Shown piece by piece: positions 7,310-15,096 of a DNA stretch of 23,994 nt. The notes under the pieces were generated by a model. It was not told the origin of the DNA and searched no databases. It saw only the letters and a list, made by a program, of their open reading frames with translations. The position numbers were made by a program, and so were the translations under genes. This stretch comes from an uncultured archaeon A07HN63 (GTDB lineage: Archaea; Halobacteriota; Halobacteria; Halobacteriales; Haloferacaceae), in contig KI543216.1 in assembly GCA_000496215.1 (NCBI GenBank), positions 100,281 to 124,274 of the forward strand. Direction: 5' to 3'. How positions within the stretch are numbered: position 1 is the stretch's first letter; every line of letters begins with the position of its first letter.

Positions 7310-9169
7310 ATGTCTGTCTGGCGAGTCCTGATCGGCTGTCTGTTGCTCGTCGGGCTGGTGGGGCCGGCTACTGTCACAGCGGTCGGCGCAACTGGGCCGG
7401 ACGGCACCACGGCACAGCCGGTAGCAGCGGGGGCGCAAGCGGTAGCAACTGAGCCAGGGGCGGTTGCGACCGAGCTACAACCAGTAGCGGCCCATCCGGA
7501 GCCGGTTGCAACTGAACCACAGCCACTGGTGGCCAAGCCGCAACCGCTGGCGACCGAGCCGCTGACGCTGACAACGACGCTCCGTCGAACCCCCGACCGC
7601 GTCGGCGAGATCAGCGCGACCGTCTCCGTCGATATCCCCGACCAGTTCACCGAACTTCGGCTCACGATGCCGCCCAACGTCACGGTGATCAGAACAGAGG
7701 GGTTCACCCAGTCGGCGGACGGCACCTACGAGTGGACGAAAGCGAGCGATACGCCGTCGGTGACTTACCGCGTCAAGGCGAACCAGCGTGTCGAGAATGG
7801 GCAACCTGGTGCCGATGGGCAGTACCGGTTCGTCGACACCGAATCGTGGGCAGTCGTCCGTCTCCCGCCACAGCCGAATGTCAGTGGTCGCATTACCACA
7901 CAGGAAGAGCCGCCGGTCGTCCGCGAAACCCAGATCGCCGGTGCCGGAGTTGCCGGCGACGCTATCGCATTTCTCGGCGATTACCGATTACGAACACACA
8001 CAGCCAACGGCCAGCAGTTCCGGCTCTTGATTCCCGAGGCCGCCGACCTCAGAGCTGAGCCCGCTGCTATCTTCGAGAGCCTCGCTGCCGCCTCGGATCG
8101 GCTCCGCGTCGGCGACCGCGACGAGGATGTCTTCATGATCGCCGCGCCGACAGCGGAGGTAGACTGGGCCGTCCGGGGACTCCAACTCGGCGATTCCGAC
8201 TTCTGGGTCAGAGATACGGAGCGACTCGACACGCCGGCGAACAACTGGATTCACGAGTACGTCCACACCAGACAGGACTACGAGGCGGCGAGGGATGCCC
8301 GCTGGTTCACCGAGGGGAGTGCAACCTACTACGGCGCGCTGTTGACGCTGGAACAGCAGCGGATCGGCTTCGACCGGTTTCAGCGGTTCATCGCAACCGG
8401 GGAGGATCAGCCCCAGTCCGCGGCTGTCCTTAGCGAGCCCGAGACGTGGGAGAACTATGCAAACTATCGGAAGGGTGCACTCATCGCCGGCGGACTCGAC
8501 CGACAGATACGGCTGGCGACAGCGCAGGAAGCGAGTCTCGCCACCGTCTTCCGAGCGCTGAACAGCCACGACGGCAGCGTCGACGCCAATACCTTCGCGG
8601 GCTACATCGAACGCGTTGCTGGCGAACAGACCGCACGCGAAGCGATAGGGGCGACGACGACCGACAATCTAATTCCGATGTGGACAGCCGACGAGCACGC
8701 CGCCGCCTTCGGCCAGCGGCCGGCGGCGTTCGACTACCGGTTCGCTGGCGACGATCCGATCACGGTGACCGACGACGACGGCACACGGATCATCAACGGC
8801 ACGAACGTCACGCTCAGCGTCAACGACACGCTTGCCGTAGAGATGACGGTCGAAAACGTCGGTGGGACGGTCGGTGATTACACGCTTGCCTTCCAGACCA
8901 ACGATACCGAACTGACGAGAGACGGTCGCCTCGACCCCGGCGAGACAGCAACGCATCGATTCGAACGGCAGTTCAGCGAGCCCGGCGTGTACCCGGTCAG
9001 GGTTGGCGGCGAGGGGCTGACGGTTACCGTCGAGCAACCCGGGCTGGGCGGTGTGCCGCTGCCGACCGATAGCGACATCGTCAGCGATATCGAGACACCG
9101 GGGTTCGGTGTCACATCGGCGCTGCTCGCGGTTGCGCTCGTCGCCGGACTGGGTCGCCGCCGCGGTTAG
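7310..9169 (+). CDS. Secreted gluzincin-like metalloprotease with PGF-CTERM anchor
   Basis: The protein has about 619 residues. It starts with a signal peptide (MSVWRVLIGCLLLVGLV). A low-complexity Pro/Ala/Thr segment (about residues 36-84) follows, with degenerate units such as PVATEPQ and PLATEPL. A beta-rich domain then leads to a zinc-peptidase core: HEYVH (residues 315-319) and a downstream Glu in WFTEG (E335), an HExxH-x15-E arrangement like M1/M61 gluzincins. An Ig-like or CARDB-like region (about residues 535-590) precedes the C-terminal tripartite PGF-CTERM signal: PGF, a hydrophobic helix, and RRRG. Archaeosortase ArtA is known to process such tails and link them to lipid. Thus it is probably a cell-surface peptidase; the substrate is unknown. 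The start at 7310 is chosen for the signal peptide and a TATA-like GGTTATGCG about 27 bases upstream. Confidence 0.85.
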   Translation: MSVWRVLIGCLLLVGLVGPATVTAVGATGPDGTTAQPVAAGAQAVATEPGAVATELQPVAAHPEPVATEPQPLVAKPQPLATEPLTLTTTLRRTPDRVGEISATVSVDIPDQFTELRLTMPPNVTVIRTEGFTQSADGTYEWTKASDTPSVTYRVKANQRVENGQPGADGQYRFVDTESWAVVRLPPQPNVSGRITTQEEPPVVRETQIAGAGVAGDAIAFLGDYRLRTHTANGQQFRLLIPEAADLRAEPAAIFESLAAASDRLRVGDRDEDVFMIAAPTAEVDWAVRGLQLGDSDFWVRDTERLDTPANNWIHEYVHTRQDYEAARDARWFTEGSATYYGALLTLEQQRIGFDRFQRFIATGEDQPQSAAVLSEPETWENYANYRKGALIAGGLDRQIRLATAQEASLATVFRALNSHDGSVDANTFAGYIERVAGEQTAREAIGATTTDNLIPMWTADEHAAAFGQRPAAFDYRFAGDDPITVTDDDGTRIINGTNVTLSVNDTLAVEMTVENVGGTVGDYTLAFQTNDTELTRDGRLDPGETATHRFERQFSEPGVYPVRVGGEGLTVTVEQPGLGGVPLPTDSDIVSDIETPGFGVTSALLAVALVAGLGRRRG

Positions 9170-9523
9170 AACGGGGCCTCGGGACCCTCGTCGGCGGCGG
9201 GCTGGGCCTGCGCTGTCAAGGGGTCCCTCCCAGCTGGTGAGCCCGCCGTCCATGCTCTCGACGCGGCTGTCGGTGGTGTCCTCGTGGGAGCCGATCAGCC
9301 GGGCGGCCTGCACGCTCGCCTTGCCGTGGGGACAGACCGTCACGATACGGTCAGCGTCGGCGATCCGGTCGACGCTGTCAGGCAGTTCCTCGAACGGGAT
9401 GTTCTCGCTGTCGGGGATGTGGCCGCGCTCGTAGGCCGCCGGCGAGCGAATGTCGACGATCCGCGGGGGGTCGTCGCTATCGAGGAGCGTGGCAACCTCA
9501 TCGGGGGTGATTTCGCCATCCAT
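9166..9523 (-). CDS. Single-domain rhodanese, frameshifted near its C-terminus
   Basis: The start at 9523 (MDGEITPDEVATLLDS) leads into a classic single rhodanese domain with IVDIRSPAAYERGHIPDSEN and an active-site loop CPHGKAS (Cys64), which would carry the persulfide. After GGLTSWEGP the frame crosses a CCCC run (plus strand 9220-9223) and continues as Arg-rich nonsense far into the convergent gene. Dropping one base restores LTAQAQPAADEGPEAPF and a TAA at 9166-9168, a plausible acidic tail, for a product of about 118 residues. I infer a one-base insertion, likely a sequence error. The restored stop overlaps the stop of the convergent surface-protein gene. Role: sulfurtransferase or sulfane-sulfur carrier. 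Confidence 0.82.
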
Positions 9524-9609
9524 GGTCGCTGTGTACCGAGCCGCGGTGATAAGTCCCGCGGCGCGGCGACGCGGTGGACCGACCTACGGCAGTCACGATA
9601 CCTCGGCCG

Positions 9610-9888
9610 TCAGGGCCGGGGGATCTCGCGGTTGTCCTTGTAGTAGAAGACCAGCCCCCAGACGATTGTCATCAGGAAGTAGACGAGGCCGAAGATCAGC
9701 CCCATGACGATGGTGAGGAGCAGCCCGGTACCCCAGGCGAGGTTCGCATACAGCATGACCAGAATCACCAGAAAGAGCGTGATGAGCACGAGGGCGATAG
9801 ACGGCGACTGCGTTACCGTGCGAACGGCGAGCAACACGCGTCGAATCCGTGGATCGGAGAGCGCGCTGATGAGTTGCTCGCGCACCAT
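9610..9888 (-). CDS. Small two-helix membrane protein of unknown function
   Basis: The protein has 92 residues. It begins MVREQLISALSDPRIRR, followed by two long hydrophobic segments (about residues 30-50 and 54-80) and a short charged tail, KDNREIPRP. It is clearly an integral membrane protein, but I cannot assign a family. The ATG at 9888 is supported by a TATA box (9911-9918) 26.5 bases away; the frame is open further upstream but that part is not protein-like. Confidence 0.75.
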   Translation of the reverse strand: MVREQLISALSDPRIRRVLLAVRTVTQSPSIALVLITLFLVILVMLYANLAWGTGLLLTIVMGLIFGLVYFLMTIVWGLVFYYKDNREIPRP

Positions 9889-9910
9889 GCGCCAATCAAC
9901 ACAGGGGGTG

Positions 9911-9918
9911 AATAAATA
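9911..9918 (-). promoter_or_regulatory. TATA box of the small membrane protein gene
   Basis: The minus-strand sequence TATTTATT is centred 26.5 bases from the ATG at 9888, suggesting a leaderless transcript. Confidence 0.6.
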
Positions 9919-10044
9919 CTCGTTGGCTGCACGACAGGTGATGATTCGACTGATGACGGCATCCGATGTACCAGTACCCACTGGCTGTGCGCTCGGTCGC
10001 CACAGCGGGCGACACGTTTTCACCCGGCCACCCGACCATCCGGT

Positions 10045-11480
10045 ATGGACGCCGAACCGTTCGTCGTCGTCGGTGGCGACGCCGCCGGGTTGAGTGCCGC
10101 CAGCAAATTCCGCCGGGCCGCCCCCGACCGCGAGGTGATCGTCTACGAGAAGGGTCGGTGGATCTCGTATGCCTACTGCGGGATGCCGTACTTCATCGCC
10201 GGCCGAATCGACCAGCTGGGCGATCTGCTCTCGCTGTCACCAGCGGCGGCCGACGAGCGCGGGATCGACCTCCGGCGCGGTCACGAGGTGACGGCTGTCA
10301 ATCCCGACGAGGGGGTCGTTCGCGTCGAGAGCGACGAGGGGAGTGAGAGCGTCGAACAGCCCTACTCGGAGCTACTCGTTGCGACCGGCGGCCGGGCGGC
10401 CACCGGCCCCTTCGATGTGCGGAATCTCGACGGCGCGTTCACGCTGCACGACATGGACGCCGCCGCCGCTATCGACGCCTACATCGCCGACCCGCGAGCT
10501 ACGATTTCGACCGCGTGGCCGACACACCGGTCGACCGCGAGCGCGTCAAGCACAGCGCCGCCCAGCCGGCCCCCGAGGCGGCGGCGATCATCGGCGGCGG
10601 CTACGTCGGCATCGAGATGGCCGAAGCCCTCCGCGAACGGGGCCTCGACGTGCATCTCTTCCAGCGGTCCGGCCACGTGCTGCAGCCGTTCGGCGAGGCG
10701 GTCGCCGACCGCGTCGAGCGCGAACTCGCCGAGCAGGGCGTGACCGTGCACACCGAGACGCCGGTCGACGCGTTGCGGGGCGACGAGCGAATCAAAGCGG
10801 TTGCGTTCGACGACGGTGCCGACGAGATCGAAATCGATCTTGCCATCGTCGGCGTCGGTATCCGGCCGAACACCGAACTGCTCGACGGGACCGGGGTCGA
10901 ACTGGGCGATAGCGGCGCGATCCGTACTGACGAGTTTGGCCGGACAAACCTCCCAGACGTGTACGCCGCGGGCGACTGCGCGACCGCTCGTCACACGGTT
11001 ACCGGCGAGGAGACGTGGATGCCGCTCGGACTGACCGCCAACCGGAGCGGCCGCGCAATCGGTGCGACCGTCGCTGGTGACGACACGCCGGTCGGCGATA
11101 TCGCCGGTACGGCCGTCGTCAAGGCCTTCGAGATGGAATGTGGGCGAGTCGGATTACTCGACGAGACGGCCGCCCGCGAGGCCGGGTTCGACCCTATCCG
11201 CAAGACCGTCACCGCCGGCTCGCGGTCGGGGTACTACCCTGGCAACGCCGAAACCGACGTGACACTCGTTGCCGACCGCGATTCGGGGCGATTGCTGGGC
11301 GGCAGTATCGTCGGCAGCGACCGCGCGGCCGTCCGGATCGACACGCTGGCGACCGCGCTGGATGCCGGGATGACCGTCGCCGAGGTCGAACGCCTCGATC
11401 TGGCGTACGCGCCGCCGTTCAGCCCTGTCTGGGACCCGGTGCTGGTCGCCGCGAAGGTACTCAACGGAACGCTCGATTGA
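10045..11480 (+). CDS. CoA-disulfide reductase-like FAD/NAD(P) oxidoreductase, frameshifted
   Basis: Two overlapping frames together encode one pyridine nucleotide-disulfide oxidoreductase of about 478 residues. Part one has the FAD-binding loop VVVGGDAAGLSAA and the single redox Cys in SYAYCGMPY (Cys45), diagnostic of CoA-disulfide reductase / NADH oxidase rather than the CxxxxC enzymes. Part two has the NAD(P)-binding IIGGGYVGIEMAEAL, the second FAD motif DVYAAGDCA, and the C-terminal dimerisation domain (GYYPGNAETDVTL...LAYAPPFSPVWDP). The frames join if one base is restored to the CCC run at 10491-10493, giving ADPASYDFDRVADTP. Expected reaction: NAD(P)H-dependent reduction of CoA disulfide, CoA persulfide or polysulfide, or of oxygen. 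Nearby rhodanese and DsrE-like genes suit a sulfane-sulfur role. The break is probably a sequence error. Confidence 0.85.
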
Positions 11481-11618
11481 ACTCAGCGGTGGGGTTGGAT
11501 GCCAGCCATCGAGAGCTGTATCGGTTACAGCAACTGCGTGTGGAAAACACGTCCGAGCGTAAAATCTGTGGCTGTCGTCATCGGCAATCAAAACCGTGTC
11601 CAGAAGAGAGCGGGCGTC

Positions 11619-11756
11619 TCACCCGCCCTGACACACCGGACAGTCGGCGTAGCTATCACCGGGCGGAATGGCCTCGACCTCCTCACCGCTGTCGACACCA
11701 TCGAACAGCGGACAGTCGTCCTTGTGATAGCTGCCGCGTTCGGTTCGAATGGGCAT
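11619..11756 (-). CDS. Small zinc-knuckle protein, 45 residues
   Basis: A short frame encodes MPIRTERGSYHKDDCPLFDG, then an acidic middle, then SYADCPVCQGG and a stop. The ending CPVC plus the earlier DDCP suggest a mini zinc-binding protein, a class abundant in haloarchaea. A TATA-like box on the minus strand (11781-11790, TAACTTTAAG) is centred about 29 bases from the ATG, and an unusual palindromic repeat lies between the two. The gene is convergent with the flavoenzyme gene. I am fairly confident it is real because of the promoter spacing, acidic composition and Cys pattern. Confidence 0.6.
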   Translation of the reverse strand: MPIRTERGSYHKDDCPLFDGVDSGEEVEAIPPGDSYADCPVCQGG

Positions 11757-11767
11757 ACAGGATAGCT

Positions 11768-11782
11768 AGCGCTGAAAGCGCT
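11768..11782 (-). promoter_or_regulatory. Palindromic candidate operator AGCGCT-gaa-AGCGCT
   Basis: Two copies of the palindrome AGCGCT are separated by GAA, immediately downstream of the TATA-like box and upstream of the ATG of the 45-residue gene. The position would let a bound protein block transcription. No regulator can be named. Confidence 0.45.
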
Positions 11783-11920
11783 TAAAGTTATTACCGATAA
11801 GACAATATTTTTGTTATTTGTAACTGTGCCGGGCACCGCCACAGGGAATCGAACAGTCGTCACGACACTCGCTGAGATGATTGTCGGTGTGGTTGCGACG
11901 GCGCACTCCAGTTGCCGGCA

Positions 11921-11926
11921 TTTATT
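11921..11926 (+). promoter_or_regulatory. TATA box of the DsrE-like gene
   Basis: TTTATT is centred 24.5 bases upstream of the GTG at 11948 and decides that GTG as a leaderless start. Confidence 0.6.
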
Positions 11927-11947
11927 CGTTTACCCGGTATCGCAGGT

Positions 11948-12305
11948 GTGGCACGCGCAGCAATCGTCGTTCTGGCAGGAAACGAATTATACGCCGATTA
12001 CGGCCGACTCGCGAACGCGCTGGAAGCCGCCAACGAGTTCGCCGAAACCGACGGCGACGAGGTGAAACTGATCTTCGATGGGGCGGGCGTCCAGTGGGTG
12101 CCGGAGCTTGAGGAACCCGGACAGCGACTATCACGACCTCTACAAGGCCATTCGGGAACACGCCGCCGTCTGTGATTTCTGTGCGAGCGCGTTCCACGTC
12201 GAGGACGCCGTCGACGACTCCGGACTGACGACGCTCGCCGAGTACGACGGCCATCCGAGCATCCGTGATCTCGTCGACGACGACTACGAGATCATCACGT
12301 TCTGA
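11948..12305 (+). CDS. DsrE-like sulfur-relay protein, frameshifted
   Basis: A GTG start at 11948 gives (M)ARAAIVVLAGNELYADYGRL and a DsrE/DsrF-type fold: a Rossmann-like first strand, ANALEAANEFAETDGDEVKL, and FDGAGVQWVPELEEP. There the frame crosses CCC at 12116-12118 and degenerates. Removing one base joins it to DSDYHDLYKAIREH, AVCDFCASAFHVEDAV and a C-terminal DDDYEIITF ending at 12305. The repaired protein has about 118 residues. DsrE-like proteins bind sulfane sulfur on Cys residues; the C-x2-C in VCDFCASAF is the candidate site. A rhodanese and a CoA-disulfide-reductase-like enzyme lie within 3 kb. The break is probably a sequence error. Confidence 0.78.
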
Positions 12306-12461
12306 TGCAGTTGTCTGATCAGGGCATAGGGCGGTTTCGTCTCAGATAGAGGAGGGCAGACGCGTCCCGCTGTCTGCGAATCACAGCCAACCCACTCGCC
12401 GCCGGCTAGCTTCGTCCGAAGATGGGGAGCAAGCCAGCAGTGCCGGACGTGTTCGTGCGGC

Positions 12462-12677
12462 TCACTCACCGCTCAGATCGGGATAGCCGTCCTGACGCAT
12501 CCCGTCCCAGTCACACTCCGAACACGTTCGATACTCGGTGACCGAGTGCCCGCATCGTGGACACTCGTAGAGATCACCGTAATCACTGGTTCCAACCTGT
12601 GTGAGCTGCGCTCGTGGGAACACCTCGGTATCCGGTATCTCTCTATCTGTCCGATTGCTGGAGTTATGTGATGACAT
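12462..12677 (-). CDS. Small zinc-ribbon protein, 71 residues
   Basis: The sequence begins MSSHNSSNRTDREIPDTEVF and carries one four-Cys ribbon, CPRCGH (C39, C42) and CSECDW (C52, C55), followed by a short acidic tail. It is a typical haloarchaeal mini zinc-ribbon protein; such proteins may bind nucleic acid or protein, and the function here is unknown. The ATG at 12677 is chosen because a strong TATA box is centred 26.5 bases upstream; an in-frame GTG at 12695 would lie within the promoter spacing. Confidence 0.75.
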   Translation of the reverse strand: MSSHNSSNRTDREIPDTEVFPRAQLTQVGTSDYGDLYECPRCGHSVTEYRTCSECDWDGMRQDGYPDLSGE

Positions 12678-12693
12678 AGTATAGGATACTTCC

Positions 12694-12713
12694 ACAAAAT
12701 TATAAAATTTTGT
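12694..12713 (-). promoter_or_regulatory. TATA box inside an AT-rich inverted repeat
   Basis: The TATA element (TTTTATAA on the minus strand, 12700-12707) of the zinc-ribbon gene lies within a perfect inverted repeat, ACAAAAT-6-ATTTTGT. A dimeric regulator binding it would occlude TBP. The repeat may also be incidental, since the region is nearly all A and T. Confidence 0.5.
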
Positions 12714-12799
12714 ATATATGATCTATTTAATTTAATGATAGCTCTGTTCCGATAGCTGGAATTAATACCACCTGTGGTATTACACCAGCGAACAGCGGC

Positions 12800-14914
12800 C
12801 TACTCGCCCGGCGCGAGGCCGAACGGCTCGCCGCGGGCATGGCTCTCGGCCAGGAGGACGTACATCGCCTGACTCCACTGGAGATTCGAGTTCCACGAGA
12901 CGGTGCCGTCGCTATCGACACGCTCGGGAAGCAGCCCTGCCGAGGTCGTCCACTCGGTCGCCTCGTCGAGGTGGTCGGCAACCGCATCGTCGTCGAGCCC
13001 AGTCTGCCAGCGCACCACGTCGGCGTAGGCCTCACACAGCGGCCAGCCCCCGTCCTCGGGTCGGCCGCTGGGCGTGTAGGTGTCAGCCGGATACCGCCCG
13101 ACACAGGGTGTCTCGCTGGCCCGCCAGCGCGGATCGTCGGCCAGTTTTGCGGTCTCGATCAGCGCCTCGTCGTCGGCGTCGAGGACGTTCCACGGCCAGT
13201 AGGCCATGAACGCCGCCGCGTCCGGCCGGGCGTCAGGCGCGGGATGGATGTCGCCCTCCGGCTGATCGGCGGTGACGTAGTGACTGCCGTACTGAGTGTG
13301 CTCTTTGAAGCAGTATTCCGCAAAGTTCGATGCCCACGTTTCAGCCGTCTCGCGGCAGTCGGCGGCGAACTCGCTCTCGCCTTTCGTTTCGGCCATTGCG
13401 GCCATACAGCGCAGGCCGGCGATGGCGGCGGCCGAGCCCTCGGTCGTATGGCCCCAGACCTCCTCCCACGGGTCCTGATGGGGCTTCGGAAAGCCCCAGC
13501 CGTTGTCCCAGTCAAGCAGGAACTCCGCGGCGCGTTTCGAGGTGTCGTAGTAGGCATCACGGAAGCTGTCGTCGCCGGTTTCGTCCCACAGCAGCCAGTG
13601 TGCGTAGATCGGCCCGCCGACCTGATCGAGCTGGAGGGCGCGCCAGTGGCCCTCACCGGTGGTGTAGTAGTTCTGCCACCACGTCCCCCGGCGGTCGATC
13701 CCGCGGTCGTCGACGACATCGTCGTTGATCTGGGCGCCGCTAAGCCAGCCGACCGCGAGTTCGGCCTCCCGGACCGCGCCCGCCGCCAGCAGGGCCTGAA
13801 CGATGATTACCTGATCGCGGGGCCAAATAAACTTGTAGGTCATGTCGTGCGGTTTGAACGCGCCCGCGATGGTGGCACAGCAACCGTCCTGTGCGGTCTT
13901 GATGCTCGTCAGCGACCGCTCGTAGAGGTTGGTTACCGTCGGATCGTCGCTCGGGCTGTCCGGACCGTCGTCGTGCCACTCGGTCCACGCCTCGGTGAAC
14001 GCGTCGAGTTCGGCCTCGTAGCCGCGGTCAAGGACATCGCGGGCATGCGCAATGGCGTCGGCCTCGCTCCTGCCGAAGCCGACCGCCGTGAGCCACTCGA
14101 CAGTGGCACCGTCCACCTCGCTGCCACCGTTGGCGTCACCGCCCCCACTATCGCCGCTGTAATCGCTGGCCGACTCGCAGTGCAAGCCGAAACCGGCATC
14201 GAGATCGCCGGTCGCGCCGTCGTTGGAATCGATCCAGCCGTCGTTGGCCTCGTAGATATCGCTCCATGCGCTGCGGTCCGGCCCCGTCGACTGCCCGGCG
14301 ACGCCGACGCGGTGGCCGTCGAAGTGGCGACTGTCGCCGCGTTGCTGGGTGAAGGCGACGTAGCGGTGCTCGTCGTCGGTGGCAACGATCACGTCGCAGT
14401 CCTCGGCGTGGCGGACGCTGGCGGTCTGTTCCGGCCACGGGTTGTCGTGGCTGTGCTCGTTGAGGCCGAGCTTCGAGAGTGTGAACAGCGTGCGCTCGCG
14501 GTCGTCCACAAAGCTCGCCTCGTTGTGGATCAGCATCGCCGAACAGCCGACGCTGGTGACGGCGCGATGTGTAAGATTCGCCTCGGTGGCGTCGGCGAAG
14601 CGGAGCGTGTTTGTGAGGTGGAGTTCAGGGACGTGCCTGGAGTGCCAGTCGACGCTGCTCGTGACAGCGTCGTTTCGGATATCGAGCGTCTGGCCGAGAT
14701 CGGGGTCCCAGACGAGCGTGTGGAGGTTGTAGAACAGCTCGACATCCGAGCGGAACGCCGAGGTTTCCTCGATGAGCGCGCCGTTCCACTCCGAGCCGGG
14801 GTTGGCGGCGTAGCTGTTTGCGGTGACCATCGTGTGCTGGCTGTCGCCGCTGGGCGTGCTCATTAGGGCGTCCTTATCGCTGGCGACGCGGAAGGCGGCC
14901 GGTGGTTCGTCCAT
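12800..14914 (-). CDS. GH15 family glucoamylase / glucodextranase-type glycoside hydrolase
   Basis: The protein has about 704 residues in two parts. The N-terminal beta-sandwich domain (about residues 30-300) and the C-terminal (alpha/alpha)6 barrel (about 325-700) have the organisation of prokaryotic GH15 enzymes. In the barrel I see FIWPRDQVI (363-371), the catalytic-acid region DPWEEVWG (E484/E485), and near the C-terminus LLPERV with candidate catalytic base E664, followed by the family hallmark SNLQWSQAMYV. Expected activity is hydrolysis of alpha-1,4 or alpha-1,6 glucosidic bonds releasing beta-glucose; some archaeal GH15 members are trehalases, so the exact substrate is open. No signal peptide is visible, suggesting a cytoplasmic enzyme for glycogen-like polymers. 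The start at 14914 (MDEPPAAFRV) excludes a Cys/Arg-rich, unprotein-like extension. It diverges from thiR. Confidence 0.9.
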   Translation of the reverse strand: MDEPPAAFRVASDKDALMSTPSGDSQHTMVTANSYAANPGSEWNGALIEETSAFRSDVELFYNLHTLVWDPDLGQTLDIRNDAVTSSVDWHSRHVPELHLTNTLRFADATEANLTHRAVTSVGCSAMLIHNEASFVDDRERTLFTLSKLGLNEHSHDNPWPEQTASVRHAEDCDVIVATDDEHRYVAFTQQRGDSRHFDGHRVGVAGQSTGPDRSAWSDIYEANDGWIDSNDGATGDLDAGFGLHCESASDYSGDSGGGDANGGSEVDGATVEWLTAVGFGRSEADAIAHARDVLDRGYEAELDAFTEAWTEWHDDGPDSPSDDPTVTNLYERSLTSIKTAQDGCCATIAGAFKPHDMTYKFIWPRDQVIIVQALLAAGAVREAELAVGWLSGAQINDDVVDDRGIDRRGTWWQNYYTTGEGHWRALQLDQVGGPIYAHWLLWDETGDDSFRDAYYDTSKRAAEFLLDWDNGWGFPKPHQDPWEEVWGHTTEGSAAAIAGLRCMAAMAETKGESEFAADCRETAETWASNFAEYCFKEHTQYGSHYVTADQPEGDIHPAPDARPDAAAFMAYWPWNVLDADDEALIETAKLADDPRWRASETPCVGRYPADTYTPSGRPEDGGWPLCEAYADVVRWQTGLDDDAVADHLDEATEWTTSAGLLPERVDSDGTVSWNSNLQWSQAMYVLLAESHARGEPFGLAPGE

Positions 14915-15054
14915 ACCAGTATCATGAATCGAACGAACAATACGGTGCCGGCCGTATGCGTCTGTGTCGCACGGCTGCCACAGCGAGGGGCGACACCAGC
15001 AACGAGGGCGCAGAGACCGACAAGCATAGGTGCGCGGTTTCCCCGGATAGAGAC

Positions 15055-15096
15055 ATGCAGCCGCCTTTGCCACGGGGACGGGAGGTGATCGGATGA
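15055..15096 (+). CDS. Putative 13-codon upstream ORF overlapping thiR
   Basis: ATG at 15055 opens a short frame, MQPPLPRGREVIG, whose TGA overlaps the thiR ATG as ATGA. A weak TATA-like GCATAG (15024-15029) lies about 28 bases upstream, so a leaderless transcript could begin at this ATG. The perfect Shine-Dalgarno for thiR is embedded in its last codons. This suggests translation of the mini-frame followed by reinitiation at thiR. Whether the peptide is made is inference. Confidence 0.35.
   Translation: MQPPLPRGREVIG
15081..15090 (+). promoter_or_regulatory. Full-length Shine-Dalgarno of thiR
   Basis: GGAGGTGATC is a ten-base perfect complement of the conserved archaeal 16S rRNA 3' end (GATCACCTCC). 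It ends two bases before the ATG at 15093, with seven bases between GGAGG and ATG. Most genes here appear leaderless, so this strong site is exceptional and fixes the thiR start. Confidence 0.8.

Noticed and set aside
12284..12469. 61-codon minus-strand frame between the DsrE-like and zinc-ribbon genes
   Set aside because: It overlaps the DsrE-like gene, has basic, unconserved-looking composition and lacks a promoter at the usual distance.
12839..14866. Long open frame of about 675 codons on the plus strand opposite the GH15 gene
   Set aside because: It is the antisense shadow of a GC-rich gene. It lacks domain motifs, and the minus-strand GH15 catalytic motifs explain the region.
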